DNA of 64,000 nucleotides, from assembly GCA_000827325.1 (NCBI GenBank), contig KN832899.1, forward strand, positions 62,001 to 126,000, given 5' to 3'. This document shows, in pieces, positions 11,021 to 22,850 of the stretch (position 1 is its first letter; every line of letters begins with the position of its first letter). A model generated the notes under the pieces. It was given only the letters and a program-made list of their open reading frames with translations, did no database searches and was not told the origin of the DNA. The translations under genes were made by a program, and so were the position numbers. This stretch comes from Oidiodendron maius Zn (taxonomy: Eukaryota; Ascomycota; Leotiomycetes; Myxotrichaceae).

Positions 11021-14000
11021 GACACAAGGAGCTACGCATCTTACAGTACAATGTCCAGAAGTCAAGGGATGTCGTCCTCGCCAACCTATTCCAGGACTCG
11101 AGGATCCTAGAATACGACATCCTGGCCATCCAAGAACCCTGGCGTAATCCATTCATCGCCACATCCTACCACCCATTGAAAGCACACTTTCAACTGACCT
11201 ACCTCGACGATCCTACCACGCGAGTATGCTTCTACATCAATAAACGGATCGATCCTAGCACCTGGAGCGTGTCATATACCTCGAAGGACATCATCACCCT
11301 CGAAATCACTAACCCTACCCTAAACAACAAGCTCCGCATCTTCAACGTCTACAATGAAGTAATAACCAATACCCTCTCTGACCTAGGACAAGCCATCCGC
11401 AAGCTAGACTCCTACGACGAGCTCATCGTGCTTGGAGACTTTAATCTACATCACCCTCTTTGGTCGACAAAGCACCACCGTGCTGACGACAGAATACGAG
11501 CCGCGCAACCTCTCCTTTCTATCGTCGAAGAGTTCCACCTCCAACTGCTCACAGTACCAGGCACTTCGACACACAGGTGGAAGGAAGGAGAATCGACAAT
11601 CGACTTAACTTTTGCCTCAGACGATGTGGCTTCCCGCACAACCCACTGCAAAGTTGACCCTAGCCTAGATCACGATTCTGACCACCTTCCAATTGGTATA
11701 GTCATAGACTGGAGCTGGCAACTTGCTACCCCGTCAAGAAGGCGAATGTGGACGAGGACAGATGTTCGAATTCTACAGCAAGTAGTCAAGGATCAATTAC
11801 TACCAGTACCAGGCGAGCAGGAACTCGAGGACAAGGACAGCATCGACAGTTACGTACACTCAATTATCAACACCCTTAATGCTGGCATCGAGGCCTCAAC
11901 GCCGTGGTCTAACCCATCCCCACGTTCTATCCCAGGATTCGATCAGGAATGCAAGCAGATCTGCGCAGAAGTCCAACGACTGCGCCGAACATGGCAGCGA
12001 ACCAGGCTCGAAGACGACTATGAAGCTTATCGGGTGGCACGCAATTATAAAGGTCGACACATCCAGAAAATCCTCCGCAATACTCACAGACGAAGGGTAG
12101 AAGAAGCAGCAACTACCGATACTGGTCTCTGGAAACTAGTCAAATGGGCCAAGAATAGACACACTGTGGCGTCCGCCTGCACGCCAACATTAGTGAAGTC
12201 AAATGGAGAACCTGCTCAGTCTGCAGAAGAGAAGGCAGAGACTCTTCGCCAGTCCTTCTTCCCACCGCCACCTAGAGCAGACCTCTCGGACGTCAATGGA
12301 TACGAATACCCTCCGGCCATTGAATGCCCAGAGATCACGCCGCACGAGATTAAGAAGGCGGTGCGCAGTGCGGCCCCTAATAAGGCCCCGGGCACGGACG
12401 GCATCACGAACGGCATTCTACACCAGACAATAGACATTCTTCTTCCGAGCCTCTACAGGCTCTTCAACGCCTGCCTCCAACAGGGATACTGCCCCGCGCA
12501 TTTTAAGGAGACGGCTACAGTAGTCCTCCGGAAACCAGGAAAAGACGACTATACACAGCCTAAATCGTACAGACCTATCGCCCTCCTAAACACGTTAGGA
12601 AAGGCGCTAGAAGCTGTAATCGCTAATCGGATAGCCTATCTCGCCGACACCTACCATCTCCTCCCCAGTCGTCATACAGGAGGCAGGAAGCTCGCATCCA
12701 CGGATCACGCCATACACCTACTTCTCCAGCGCATACACGAAGCATGGTCGGATGGCAAAGTAGCTTCCTTGCTCTTACTCGACGTGTCAGGGGCGTATGA
12801 TAATGTCTCCCGACAGCGGTTGCTGCACAACCTGAGGAAGCGGCGAATAAATCAAACGCTTGTACGATGGATAGACTCCTTCCTAAGTGATCGATCCACT
12901 ACACTCAAACTCCAGGAATACACAGCGCCTCCGAAGCCTATCAAAACCGGAATACCTCAAGGGTCACGGCTCTCACCAATACTCTACTTGTTCTACAATG
13001 CCGATCTGATTGAGGCATGCAAGACTGAGAACACAGAGGCGGTGGGTTATATCGACGATGCCTCTATCTTAGCAATAGGTTCATCAGCACAACGCAATTG
13101 CAAGACTCTCAAGGCCATCCATCAGAAGGCTGAGAAATGGGCACTACAACACGGCTCACAATTCGCGCCAGCCAAGTATGAGCTGGTACACTTCACAAGA
13201 GATCCGAAATCAAACACCACGCACGCTCTCCGCCTGCCACACGCCACCATCAAAGCCTCCCCATCCTGCCGATACCTAGGCGTTCAGATGGACTCGAGGC
13301 TCCGTTGGGACTACCATCGGGAGAAGCTAGAGATCAAGGCCACGCAGCGACTCTCGGCTCTAGCAGCTCTAGCATCGTCGACGTGGGGCACAGGGTTCAT
13401 CAACCTCCGACAAGTATACAGAGCCATGATCGTACCTCAGGTGCTGTTCGGCTGCTCAGCATGGCACATCCCGGGGACCAAAGCCAGAGGGAGAGGGAGC
13501 GCGATGGTTGCTGCCTTCGCCCGGATACAGAGACGCGCAGCTCAGATCATCACCGGAGCCTTTCGAACAACCGCGGGAGCGGCCGTAGACGTAGAAGCAC
13601 ATTTGCTTCCACCACCACAGCAACTTGAACAAACAGCACTCGAAGCAACAATACGCATTAGAACTACTCCTCTCTACACAGAGATGGTCTCTGAGAATAC
13701 TGACAAGACCCAGAGCCCCCTCAATCAATTTGCAAACATCTTGGAGAGAAAGTACAACATCCAGCTTGACCGGCTGGAGAAGCGCCAGCAGCACGTGGTG
13801 CCACCATGGTGGATTCCGCCGTTCACTTGTATTGCAGAATCCCCAGATGCCGCGGTCAAGGAACACGACGCTACGAACATAGACACATTGGCCATATACA
13901 CCGACGGTAGTGGCATCAACGGTCACGTCGGCGCTGCCGCAATAGCACCTGCACTGCGTCTCGGAGGCATTTGTACGAAGAGGATGCAGTACATGGGCAA

Positions 14001-14823
14001 ATCAACTACCTCCACCGTATACGCCGCGGAGCTCAGAGGGATAGCACTGGCATTCCAGATAGCACTTGACGTCCACGCAGCAACAAGCACTCCTAGAAAG
14101 TGCACCGTGTTCACGGACAATCAAGCCGCCATTCAGGCGATAGCAAACCCCAAATATCCCTCAGGACAATACATCCTGGTGGAAGCCATACGAACACTTG
14201 ACAGACTCCGAGACCAAGGATGGGAGGTGCAGCTCCGATGGATTCCAGCACACGTGGGGGTTCCAGGAAACGAAGCCGCTGATCAAGCAGCGAAGGAGGC
14301 GGCCAGCAATAATCCAGTCGTCCAAGGGAATTCAGAACCGGCGATACTCCAAACTTTAACGGCAACCACGAAATCTGCTATCCGCCAGACGATGAGGGAT
14401 GAATGGGAACGATCGTGGGAAAAGGCCAAGCATGGTAGAGAGCTCTTTAACCTCGGGGTCCGGCCCGGGAAAGGAACGCTCTCTACACACATCGGAACAC
14501 ACAGAGCCATCAGTTCCGTCATCACACAGATGCGAACAGGCAAAATCGGCCTGCGCGCCTATCTCCACTCAATCAACAAAGCCGACACTGACGAATGCCA
14601 ATGCGGACTCGGACGCCAAACGGTGCGTCATGTCCTGCTCGAATGCCGGAACTGGATAGAGGAGAGACATAGGATGTGGGCAGGCAAGTCTCCATGCGTG
14701 GACATTAAACGCATTCTCTGTAGCTCGACAATGGCAGTGCAAGCAGCCAAGATGCTTATCAGGACGGGACTACTGGAGCAATTCAGGGCGGTCCCGTCCA
14801 CAGTACTTCAATACACAGCGTAG
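11014..14823 (+). CDS. LINE ORF2, endonuclease/reverse transcriptase/RNase H, 1269 aa
   Basis: The start ATG lies inside ATGGTAG, so the ORF1 stop overlaps it. This suggests termination-reinitiation or a similar coupled mechanism. Domain order: AP-like endonuclease, residues 1-235 ([23 protein letters not shown]); reverse transcriptase, about 480-770 ([33 protein letters not shown] at about 678 in place of the usual F/YADD); RNase H, about 955-1100 ([34 protein letters not shown], so all catalytic acids are present); and a C-terminal CQC...H...C zinc motif near 1200. It carries out target-primed reverse transcription. Confidence 0.95.
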   Translation: MVGHKELRILQYNVQKSRDVVLANLFQDSRILEYDILAIQEPWRNPFIATSYHPLKAHFQLTYLDDPTTRVCFYINKRIDPSTWSVSYTSKDIITLEITNPTLNNKLRIFNVYNEVITNTLSDLGQAIRKLDSYDELIVLGDFNLHHPLWSTKHHRADDRIRAAQPLLSIVEEFHLQLLTVPGTSTHRWKEGESTIDLTFASDDVASRTTHCKVDPSLDHDSDHLPIGIVIDWSWQLATPSRRRMWTRTDVRILQQVVKDQLLPVPGEQELEDKDSIDSYVHSIINTLNAGIEASTPWSNPSPRSIPGFDQECKQICAEVQRLRRTWQRTRLEDDYEAYRVARNYKGRHIQKILRNTHRRRVEEAATTDTGLWKLVKWAKNRHTVASACTPTLVKSNGEPAQSAEEKAETLRQSFFPPPPRADLSDVNGYEYPPAIECPEITPHEIKKAVRSAAPNKAPGTDGITNGILHQTIDILLPSLYRLFNACLQQGYCPAHFKETATVVLRKPGKDDYTQPKSYRPIALLNTLGKALEAVIANRIAYLADTYHLLPSRHTGGRKLASTDHAIHLLLQRIHEAWSDGKVASLLLLDVSGAYDNVSRQRLLHNLRKRRINQTLVRWIDSFLSDRSTTLKLQEYTAPPKPIKTGIPQGSRLSPILYLFYNADLIEACKTENTEAVGYIDDASILAIGSSAQRNCKTLKAIHQKAEKWALQHGSQFAPAKYELVHFTRDPKSNTTHALRLPHATIKASPSCRYLGVQMDSRLRWDYHREKLEIKATQRLSALAALASSTWGTGFINLRQVYRAMIVPQVLFGCSAWHIPGTKARGRGSAMVAAFARIQRRAAQIITGAFRTTAGAAVDVEAHLLPPPQQLEQTALEATIRIRTTPLYTEMVSENTDKTQSPLNQFANILERKYNIQLDRLEKRQQHVVPPWWIPPFTCIAESPDAAVKEHDATNIDTLAIYTDGSGINGHVGAAAIAPALRLGGICTKRMQYMGKSTTSTVYAAELRGIALAFQIALDVHAATSTPRKCTVFTDNQAAIQAIANPKYPSGQYILVEAIRTLDRLRDQGWEVQLRWIPAHVGVPGNEAADQAAKEAASNNPVVQGNSEPAILQTLTATTKSAIRQTMRDEWERSWEKAKHGRELFNLGVRPGKGTLSTHIGTHRAISSVITQMRTGKIGLRAYLHSINKADTDECQCGLGRQTVRHVLLECRNWIEERHRMWAGKSPCVDIKRILCSSTMAVQAAKMLIRTGLLEQFRAVPSTVLQYTA

Positions 14824-15351
14824 ACGAGTGTAAAACTGTAATATAGAAGCAGAGGAGGACCAGGAAAGGTCTGACGAGTGCAGAGACACAGAACAGTCAT
14901 TAGAGCTATTCATGCGGGTGCAACTGCGGGAGGCAGAAGGGGGAAGCAATTCGAGCAAGGAATGGCTTAATCTCTAGAAGTCAGAAGTGGGCGTACCTGT
15001 ATTTATAGCTGTACGCTGCATAGCTGCATAGGGCGGCTGGGCCAGCCAATGAAATCAGTTCAGTTCAGAAAGGAATAGCGCTATCCGGAGCAGGATCCTG
15101 GGACTCAAAAGTGTCCTGGGACACAATATGGTCCTGGGAGCTTCGTCACGGGATCCGAGGGGGTCCCAGGACCCTTTTCCTGGGACTCAAGTGTGTCCCA
15201 GGACCCGCTGGCATCCCAGGACCCGGCACCAAAAACAGCCCCCTATTTTAAGCGAGTCCCGAAGTTGCGCTTAAGCCAGTTTGGGTAGGCGGCCCAGTAC
15301 GTAAAACTTAAACACAGGCCCAAATGCCATCGCTCGTTTTGTGTGTTGACC
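14824..15351. other. LINE 3' UTR and upstream region of the DUF3723 gene
   Basis: No gene. The first 100-250 bp are probably LINE 3' UTR. The rest is the upstream region of the DUF3723 gene and contains the GTCCTGGGA motif cluster listed separately. Confidence 0.4.
15097..15228. promoter_or_regulatory. Cluster of TCCTGGGAC motifs on both strands upstream of DUF3723
   Basis: The 8-10 bp word TCCTGGGAC or its complement GTCCCAGGA occurs about eight times within roughly 130 bp, in direct and inverted orientation, about 125-255 bp before the DUF3723 start codon. Spacing is irregular, so it is not a simple tandem repeat. It could be a transcription-factor site cluster, a hairpin-forming region or part of an element end. 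Function is inferred only. Confidence 0.45.
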
Positions 15352-18300
15352 ATGCAGCAGGGACAAGCACTGGTCGAGGACTTGGAATTTGATACTGAGC
15401 GTCGACATAAGTGTCAAGGTGCCGCCCTTGTCCGGTTCGAATATCTTAAGTGGGCCAAGCAGACGTGGAGGCCAGACCCGAAGCACGTAGATCATCTGAA
15501 ATGGATCTTTCAAAAAGAAGGCTGTCGTGCGTTAGAAGTGGGACATCACATACCTGCCCTCGTGGATCAACACCGGCTCGATGCGGCCCTGGACGATGCC
15601 CGACGCAAAGGCCGATGGACGGCCGATTGCCTGCCGACAAGCAACGCCACCGTCACAGAGAATGGATACCCTGAGCTTGACTTTCCCGGTGGCATCGACT
15701 GTCTCCGTGGGCGTCATCGAGTCCAGGCTGCGTGGGAGTGCCGCGAAGTAACGGAGGAATGGTGGATTGTGGATCTGTACCCCCCAAGCATCAGCGACGG
15801 GTTGAGGACATTGCTAATCGACGAGTATACCAAGCAGGAGAGGCCTTCCGATGGCAAGATTTACCGCAAGATCCGCGAGTACCAATTATTACCTTGCAGC
15901 GCTGAGAATACCATGTCACCCTCTCTCTGCACAAGCTTCGAAAACCGTTGGTGGGCCTGGCTTCACCCGACCGCGGCGAAAAAGCTCCGCAGGTTATTCC
16001 TTAGGCGCCAGCTCACAGCTGCGTTTGACGCCCTGCAAAGGAGTCCGGGCATCTTTGACGCTGGTATGATGATCAGCACGCTACACAAGGTGCTCTCTAC
16101 CCACTGCTACGAGGTCAGTACTTACCCAAGGCCATCGCCTTGCTTACAACTTCGCACATAGGAAATCCAATGGTACCTAGAGAAGCACACCATACCAGCC
16201 TGGAACGGGTTTCTCAGTGGGGTCAGGGAGGGGCTCCAAAGGATTGATCATGGTACGGTCAATGCCATGCAGTGTCGCGCACCGGGTGCATCGACTCTAG
16301 ATGCTCAGTTCGTGCGGGGTGAGCTTCTAGGCGGGAGTGCCTTCGGTGGCTTTAGCGACCAAGAACGTGCGGTCATGGTAGAGAACATCCTCCCATTCCG
16401 GCGCACGATCCCTTCCCTATATACATTCTTCCAAGATATCCACTTTCTCGAAGCATGCGCTGATAGCGTGAAGTGGCTAGTGACGGTCCCCCCTGGCCAG
16501 TCGCTTTTTAAAACCCTGGGGGATTGCTACAAAAGGACAGATGAGACTCAGTATGTTCAGATGACGGAAGACACCATCTGGCCCATGCACGGAAGTCAGG
16601 AGTATTGTAAGAGGCTCGGGTATCTAGGACTAATTGCGTTCACTATGCGCCATTATAGTAGTCTTCCGAAGAAACTAGTCAAGGAAAACTTGAAGGCAAT
16701 GCCGAGGGCTCATGTTGACAGAGACGTCCTCCAACGGTTTGCTTCTCTCGCCGACAAGCTGGGGTTCGATACGCCGGAAATCCACCAGCTGAAGGGGAGC
16801 CTCGATTATCTCCGGATCTCGAATTCTCGGAGTCCCTCTCCTCTGCTTGTCACGGCGGGCTATGGCGAGACTATCAAGCACAGGTATGGGCTCCCACCTA
16901 CCGACGCATTTGAAGCAGATAGGAAGTCTCTATTTTTGCATAACCTGTGCGACGAGAGGGGCGACACCGGCGAGGGGATTACGTCTTTCTTTGTTCTCAA
17001 ATCTTGGTTCGCTGCATTTTTTGACTCGCAGTCTTGGAGGCTAGCTTCAATGCTAGCAACGGCCCCCGCACCGGCGGTAGACTTGCAGCACAGACCTGTG
17101 GAGGACGTTGACATGGGACTTGTGACCGCAGGAGACCTGGATCATCGAGTCCCTGGGCAGGAACCACCAAGGGGTGGTTCAGCGCAAGAAGAGACGGGAG
17201 ACAGTCCGGCGGAGCTCTTACGGCCAGCCGCAGAAGACTCTCAAATGCTCGGACAGGAGGAAGACCAGCTATTTGGTACTACCCCATCCCCCGTACGGCC
17301 CCACACCAGCTGATATTGAGCCTACCAGCATCGATAGGGTCTTCGACGCAAAGGCCTACTATGCATAATCGCAGCCGTACAGTTATAGTATTCGTAGATC
17401 GAACCGATAGTGAGCACGTCGCGGTTGCCTCGTTGAATGTAGATGATGGCGATCCAACTTCTCAGGTTCAACGCCAAGTTGGCGAATTCTTGCGCCAGGG
17501 AAAGAGAACCTGCGACATATACAACAGGTTCCTTGCGGAAGATGAGTGTTACGAAGCGGCGCTCAGACCAGAGAACCAAAACACGCTGTTCCTTGTCCCG
17601 GATGTCGGGCATCAGAGGGAACTGGGGGAGCATGGGGACAAGTCACAAGAGCCCCAGACACTACCTGATTTTGAGGACTCGAGCATCTACCGAGAGGGCT
17701 CGCAAGCGCCAGGAACAGACCGCTCTGCCACACAAGACCAGGAGTACCCTGGGCGGGAGACTGGAGATGACGACGAGTCTGTGGACGAGTCTGTGGTGGA
17801 GGTAGAGAGCGAAAACGCAGCCAACGCCGTTATTCTCGGCAGCGATACCACGGTCATATACCTGAAGAAAGGAATAGGGGACGTGTCGAAGCCAGCTAAG
17901 GACTGGACCTGGACGGTTGTGACAACAATGGAAGTGCCTATTGGCGACCCGCACGGCCAAGTCGAACAGAAAATGGTGCGATGCTGGCGGCAGATGCATC
18001 TGAAGCCTCACGATAGCGATCTTAAAGTCCTAGCGTTCAAAGATTGCTATCAGGTGGCCAAAGATGCCGAGGATCACAGCCTGTACATGATGGCGCTCTC
18101 TCCGCAGACTGAAGAAGAGAAGGCAGCAGAACAATCTGAATGGAAGGCCCCCTTTCCACTGCCACCAGATATGTTCACATTGAGAGAAGCTGCGGAGAGA
18201 ATAACTACCCATTCGTCAACGCAAGCCCAACAACCGACAACCTGGGGAACCACGTTCGTGGCCCCGCCCGGTATTCCCCTATTTCCTTATCCGCTTTCGG

Positions 18301-18557
18301 GCCTACTGGAACGACCGGCCCCCATGGTTAAATCTACGCCAGAGATGCATAGAGATAAGATGGGGAGAGAGGGAGATACTAGGGTTGGATGGAGCTTCCA
18401 AGAAGACTCAATCGGAATTAGGAAAACCGCGGAGAAGCGGCAAATAGAGATGCCGCGGCAAGCAGAGGAACAGACAGAAACACGCGGCCAACATCGCAAA
18501 CTCACAAAGCCTCAAGCGGGGCATCCTACTTCTCGCACGTTGCAAAGTGGAAAATAG
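15352..18557 (+). CDS. DUF3723 family protein, 1031 aa, three exons
   Basis: Exons 15352-16113, 16162-17275 and 17338-18557. Intron 1 (48 nt, GTCAGT...CATAG) is phase 0. Intron 2 (62 nt, GTACTA...GCTGATAT...ATAG) is phase 1. Both preserve the frame, and the total length suits the family. Diagnostic DUF3723 blocks: DPKHVDHLKWIFQKEGC near residue 40, HIPALV, LRGRHRVQAAWE near 120, IDEYTKQERPSDGKIYRKI near 160, FENRWWAWL near 200, and a C-terminal segment RTVIVFV. The biochemical function of DUF3723 is unknown. The family is recurrent cargo of fungal Starship elements. A downstream gap of 194 bp separates it from the TIR at 18752. Confidence 0.85.
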
Positions 18558-18751
18558 GGAGGTAGAGACTACTGTATACTTGGAGCATTATATAAATTGT
18601 GCATGAGTTTGCTGCACCCATTATGAGACTTGGGGATATAAATGTGGGTTAAATACTATAATAAGTCAATTTAGAACAAGAAAACTATTCTACCCTTCTC
18701 TTCGTGTTAGTCGAGGATAATGGTTGACGTTATACTTGATATCGGGATATA

Positions 18752-18797
18752 ACGTCTGTCCCTGCGTAGCGAGACGCACTGTGTAACGAGACGAATC
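18752..18797 (+). repeat. Left TIR of element A copy 1
   Basis: Reads ACGTCTGTCCCTGCGTAGCG then AGACGCAC. It matches the reverse complement of 29977-30022 with about three mismatches in 46 bp. TA precedes it. Confidence 0.85.
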
Positions 18798-19393
18798 TAT
18801 AGTTTTGGAATCACAATTTTTTTCTTAGTAAGTCTATAAAGTTGTTATTAATATATTACTTTCTTTAACTATTTGTCCCTAAGGAGACCACTTGGTAACA
18901 AGAAAAAGAGTGCGCTTGATTATGCTATCGATCGTTTCAATCACGCTACCGATCACCACTTCGGCTGCTCCCCCCTGTTTAATCGCGATCAGGAAAGTGT
19001 TTTCAAGATTTGGAGCATTTAGGGAAAGATTCTATAACAAAGTAATATAATAGCAAATCTTGAAGATATACAGAGAAGAAAGGAATGCAGTCCGGGAGTT
19101 TCGCCGGTGCGAGGGGAGGGACCACCACCAGCACATGTTTCAGTGCTTAGTAATGTGCATTAGCCGAGTCAGAATATACTATGTTCACGCCCGGACTCAC
19201 TATAGTCTGTAGAGCCAGGATTCTCAGGCCTAATCACGTGTTGGCGTAAGAGCAGGGTTTTCGAACATTCCATCTGCAGGTGGCTGCACACGGTTCCTGG
19301 GCACTGGAGCGCCATCTCTCGTCTCCTTCAACATCACCATCGCGACGGCAGGATAATATGGACAGAGCCAGTCAAGTCCTAGCGCAAGACGTA
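18752..19393. repeat. Left arm shared with element A copy 2
   Basis: Aligns by eye to 46874-47459 throughout: the TIR, then TTCTTAGTAAGTCTA, GGAGACCACTTGGTAACA, GAATGCAGTCCGGGAGTTTC, CGACGGCAGGATAATATG and GAGCCAGTCAAGTC all recur in the same order. No coding frame is conserved, so the arm is probably cis sequence of the element. Similarity stops near 19393. Confidence 0.85.
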
Positions 19394-19900
19394 CCTCCTG
19401 GCTTGCCTAAATCATATCGTGCTCTCGCAGATCATGGTAATGTCCCTCGCTCTACAGGATGACCAAATTGAACTCCTGCCACCATTAACAATGAAACCAA
19501 GGTTCGACGATATCATTAGTTCAAGTAGTACTCTTTTTTAAAAGGTTAAATTTATACCAAGAAAAGAGGCTGTAGAGAAAATTTCCAATTTCACGGCAGT
19601 GTATTAGGCCTTGACCTTAGGCCTCCACATATCGACCACTCCTCAGAGCTCACTCGGTTCATTGACACGGAGGATTCTCGCTAGCTTGCCGCTATTCGTC
19701 TTATTCTGCATTTTAAGCGTCTAGTAGTCATTAAATTAGAAGCAAAGCGTAGTATGTTTACTGTCCTATCTCACTAACTTCCCTAACGACGCTCCAATCC
19801 CCGTCCACGGTAAGCGCGGTTCGTAGAACGCTCTATCAAAATGCCTTTTCGCCTAAAACGTGCTCTCGAGTAAGAGGTACTACTTAGCTGAATCCTTTGC

Positions 19901-21787
19901 TCACACGATGAAGACGTCCTTTGGATCTGTTTTCAATCCTTGAGCCGCTTCGCCATCCATGATGCCGTGAATATAGCAATCGCCCACAAGCGTATGGCAT
20001 ATCTGGGCCTTATCAGCTCTTGGTGGAGTGAATGTAGTCGCTGATTTGCGGAGAACTAGAGGCTGTCTGCCACCCTGGATTATGAACACCTCATCTGTGA
20101 CTTGTGTGTCAGAAGGACCTAAACCAAACGCACCACTCTTGGTAACGAAGAAACGACGCCAGAGAATAGATGATATGACTGTATAGCTGATACTATTGAA
20201 GAATCTAGCCGCCTCGTCGTTAGGATCTGGGATGAATTCTGAGTTGTGACACATTATCTGCCACCACTGATCCCAGCATTTGAAGACACTTTCGTTCGCC
20301 CTCATTCCTCTTCCGCCAAAAATGTAGCTATCCATGAGCATAGTTTTGCTGAATGCTGTCATAATTGTGTCTGTTTCCGAGTATTTCCTCTCGGGATTTT
20401 CTTTTAGTTGAATGAGTTGGCCCCATGTCTCAAGACTAAGGAGGGCGAGGCGATTCGAGGTAGGTCCAGTCACTAAATCACCAACTTGGATTATCTCATC
20501 GTACTTTATCCCGGGTTCGCGAATCACCTTATTGTCATGTACTTCCCCCGTCCTCGCGATATCTGCTGACGCATTGAAGAGCCAGTATCGCTCGAGGCGC
20601 CAACGCTGGTTAGCCCAGTCTCGAGGAGCAGATGACCAGTCAGGTACCCACGATGGAAGCAGCATCGATGGCTGATTCTCCAGAACATGCCCAAGAGCTT
20701 GATATGATGAGCTCATCTGCATGTCTTCTATAATAGGCTGAGCAAACACCGCCCCTACTTCTGAGTCGTAATTTGGTACAATACCAGCCCGTACCCGTTG
20801 AGAAGCGAGACCCAATAACCCGTAGATTTTATCATGACTACAACTTGCCAATCGAGATCTGAAGTCAGCAAGTAGACGGATTAAGTCGTTCTCTTGATGC
20901 TCCTTGAATCTGTTCCGAAGATTTTCGATAGTACCCACATAATCTGCGAAAGAAGCAAAGATGCTGCCTTGAAACTGTCCCAAACCGCTGTACTGAGCTG
21001 TACAGCAAGCCATCCAATGTTTCGTTACCGCAGAGGACGCTTTTACTATCTCTTCCCAGCTGACTTCGTACTTTCCGCACAGGATTTGGACCTCCTTGGG
21101 TAGGACTATCTCCTGTACTGTCCAAGTGCGGAACCACCATGGTCTCTCCATAAAGAGTTTCAATGCTAATGGGCTTTCAAGGTCGTCCTCGTCTTCAAAT
21201 AGCTCTCCAAGGCCATCGGGGAGATAGATGTTGAGTGTAGCATTGGGTATCTTCTCAAAGCATGGCCATTCTAACATGTGCTTGTCGCTGGCCATCCATT
21301 TAATAAATTCCAGCGCGTCTTTAGTGGCACTATCTTCCTCTCCGAGCCATATAACACAGCATGTACACTGTTGATAGATGCTTCCCATCAACAGCACCTG
21401 AGAGTTTCGTTCAAGAACATTGGCCTGGTCAATACATATCGCATCAACCCAGATAGTTCGAGCCTTGCCTCGCTTAGGCTGTCGTAGTCGTATGAGGGCA
21501 TCTCTGAGATTTCTTGTCACTTGGAAAGCTTGTCCGCTCAGGCTTATCCGATACCGATATGTATCATCAAGGTCTCCCCATACGTACGATAGCGCATCGT
21601 ACTTAGGGTCATCATCTAAAGAGATGACGGAAACACTCAATTGGATATCATCCTCTGGGTCACCAGGCTTCAAGGAGACGAGCCGGATTTCACGGTACTC
21701 TCGACGTAAAGGTGTATAAACTGATGTCGAACGATTTCGATGAAATACTTGATCCATAAGGCCTCGACCTCCTTGTAGAGTTGGCAT
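19901..21787 (-). CDS. HET-domain protein, 628 aa (cargo of element A copy 1)
   Basis: Single exon. The N-terminal HET (heterokaryon incompatibility) domain spans about residues 30-240, with YDALSYVWGD (63-72), IWVDAICIDQ (112-121), and RTWTVQEIVLP near 220. The remainder (240-628) is the usual less-conserved C-terminal part of this HET subfamily. No NACHT, NB-ARC or repeat domain is present. HET domains trigger cell death on non-self recognition during hyphal fusion. The frame is intact. It is the only gene between the arms of its element and runs opposite to the left-to-right sense, as do the other two HET genes. The subfamily differs clearly from the HET domains at 24-26 kb and 50-51 kb. 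Confidence 0.85.
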   Translation of the reverse strand: MPTLQGGRGLMDQVFHRNRSTSVYTPLRREYREIRLVSLKPGDPEDDIQLSVSVISLDDDPKYDALSYVWGDLDDTYRYRISLSGQAFQVTRNLRDALIRLRQPKRGKARTIWVDAICIDQANVLERNSQVLLMGSIYQQCTCCVIWLGEEDSATKDALEFIKWMASDKHMLEWPCFEKIPNATLNIYLPDGLGELFEDEDDLESPLALKLFMERPWWFRTWTVQEIVLPKEVQILCGKYEVSWEEIVKASSAVTKHWMACCTAQYSGLGQFQGSIFASFADYVGTIENLRNRFKEHQENDLIRLLADFRSRLASCSHDKIYGLLGLASQRVRAGIVPNYDSEVGAVFAQPIIEDMQMSSSYQALGHVLENQPSMLLPSWVPDWSSAPRDWANQRWRLERYWLFNASADIARTGEVHDNKVIREPGIKYDEIIQVGDLVTGPTSNRLALLSLETWGQLIQLKENPERKYSETDTIMTAFSKTMLMDSYIFGGRGMRANESVFKCWDQWWQIMCHNSEFIPDPNDEAARFFNSISYTVISSILWRRFFVTKSGAFGLGPSDTQVTDEVFIIQGGRQPLVLRKSATTFTPPRADKAQICHTLVGDCYIHGIMDGEAAQGLKTDPKDVFIV

Positions 21788-22429
21788 GCTAAAATGGATA
21801 GCTTAGCTTTCGTCTGAACGAGGATGTTACCTAAGCTTGAGATTACGCAAACCAAGAGAGAGCAAATGTAGAGATGGGAATGACTTCGTATAAATGTTGA
21901 GCTTACTCCGTCTCAATGGGGCTGTGCTTTAGTCGTCTGTTGGTTTCCCTTGTTGATTCCCCAAGGTAGGACGGAAAGCCTCAAGTCTTCGTTTCAGATC
22001 CGGGGACAGATGTCAATCATTTTGACTTCTATAATCAGACCATTGTCATGGAAGTCTAGGTATCATTGTTCCCATAAGGTTTCTACACATCCGCAAGGTC
22101 AAAAGCGATTTTCGGCGTGGCGTTGAAGGAACAGGTGCCAAGATGAATTACAGCCTTAGGCATAACGTTTAAATAAATCACGTGCTACGATGGACAGAGT
22201 GCCGATTCTGTCCACCGACCACGTTGCATGGCTCCGGATTGTGGGCGATGAGCTAGGCTTTAATGAAATTAGCACTTCGGATTGTGGGCCAAAACACAAT
22301 TTATTGATGCTCAGAACTGACACCGATTTCGCCTCTTACTGTAGAGTGCAAAGAGAGAAGAAGTAAAAGCCGGAAAGTGAAAAGTCGGAAGTTTTTCACG
22401 CAGAAGCATTTCCCCATCGTAGCCAACTG

Positions 22430-22807
22430 GGCCACTTTTCGCTCTACCTTAATCGGAGGATGTCGGGAAACAGGAATTTTGCGGCAAGGTCCGCGCAGCC
22501 ACAAACGCCGCAGCCACACGTTGTATGCGTATAATAAATTTTACCAGGTTACTACAGCCACGACGCAGCTGATCAGGATCCTTGATCACTTGATTTGAGG
22601 AGGTATCAGCCTATGTGGCGACGTCGTATGACATAGCTCGCTCTGGCTGCCACAACACTGAGAATAACCTTTTAGTATCGTGATAAAACTCGGAAATCTA
22701 TATCTAATCGTTCTATAAGTTTAAAATACGAAAAGAGCTTAATAGTAGTATTATAGGTCGAGGGGTCCTATTACACTATAATAAGAGGCTCTTTATAATT
22801 CAGATTA
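22430..22807. repeat. Right arm of element A copy 1, first part
   Basis: Aligns with 51758 to about 52145 of copy 2: GGAGGATGTCGG, GCAGCCACAAACGCCG, GATCAGGATCCTTGATCACT, GGAGGTATCAGCCTATGTGG and TGGCTGCCACAACACTGAGA are shared in order. The alignment breaks at the TA (22806-22807) where the nested element begins and resumes at 29837. Confidence 0.85.
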
Positions 22808-22850
22808 ACGTCTATCCCTGCGTGCCGAAAAAACCGGTGTGCCGAAAAAA
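22808..22850 (+). repeat. Left TIR of element B
   Basis: 43 bp, one mismatch to the reverse complement of 29792-29834. It contains two copies of GTGCCGAAAAAA. Confidence 0.85.

Larger units (their letters stand above)
8792..14823 (+). mobile_element. Tad1-like LINE with both ORFs open
   Basis: The two coding regions of a non-LTR retrotransposon lie in tandem: ORF1 (zinc-knuckle nucleic-acid-binding protein) at 8792-11020 and ORF2 (endonuclease, reverse transcriptase, RNase H) at 11014-14823. Both are full length and uninterrupted, so this is a young copy that may still be able to move. The presence of RNase H and a fungal host fit the Tad1 clade. UTR ends, poly(A) tail and target-site duplication were not resolved; the 3' UTR probably extends 100-400 bp past 14823. 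Confidence 0.9.

Noticed and set aside
17276-17337. Two separate genes at 16267-17313 and 17316-18557
   Set aside because: A frame-preserving intron makes them one DUF3723 protein of the expected length.
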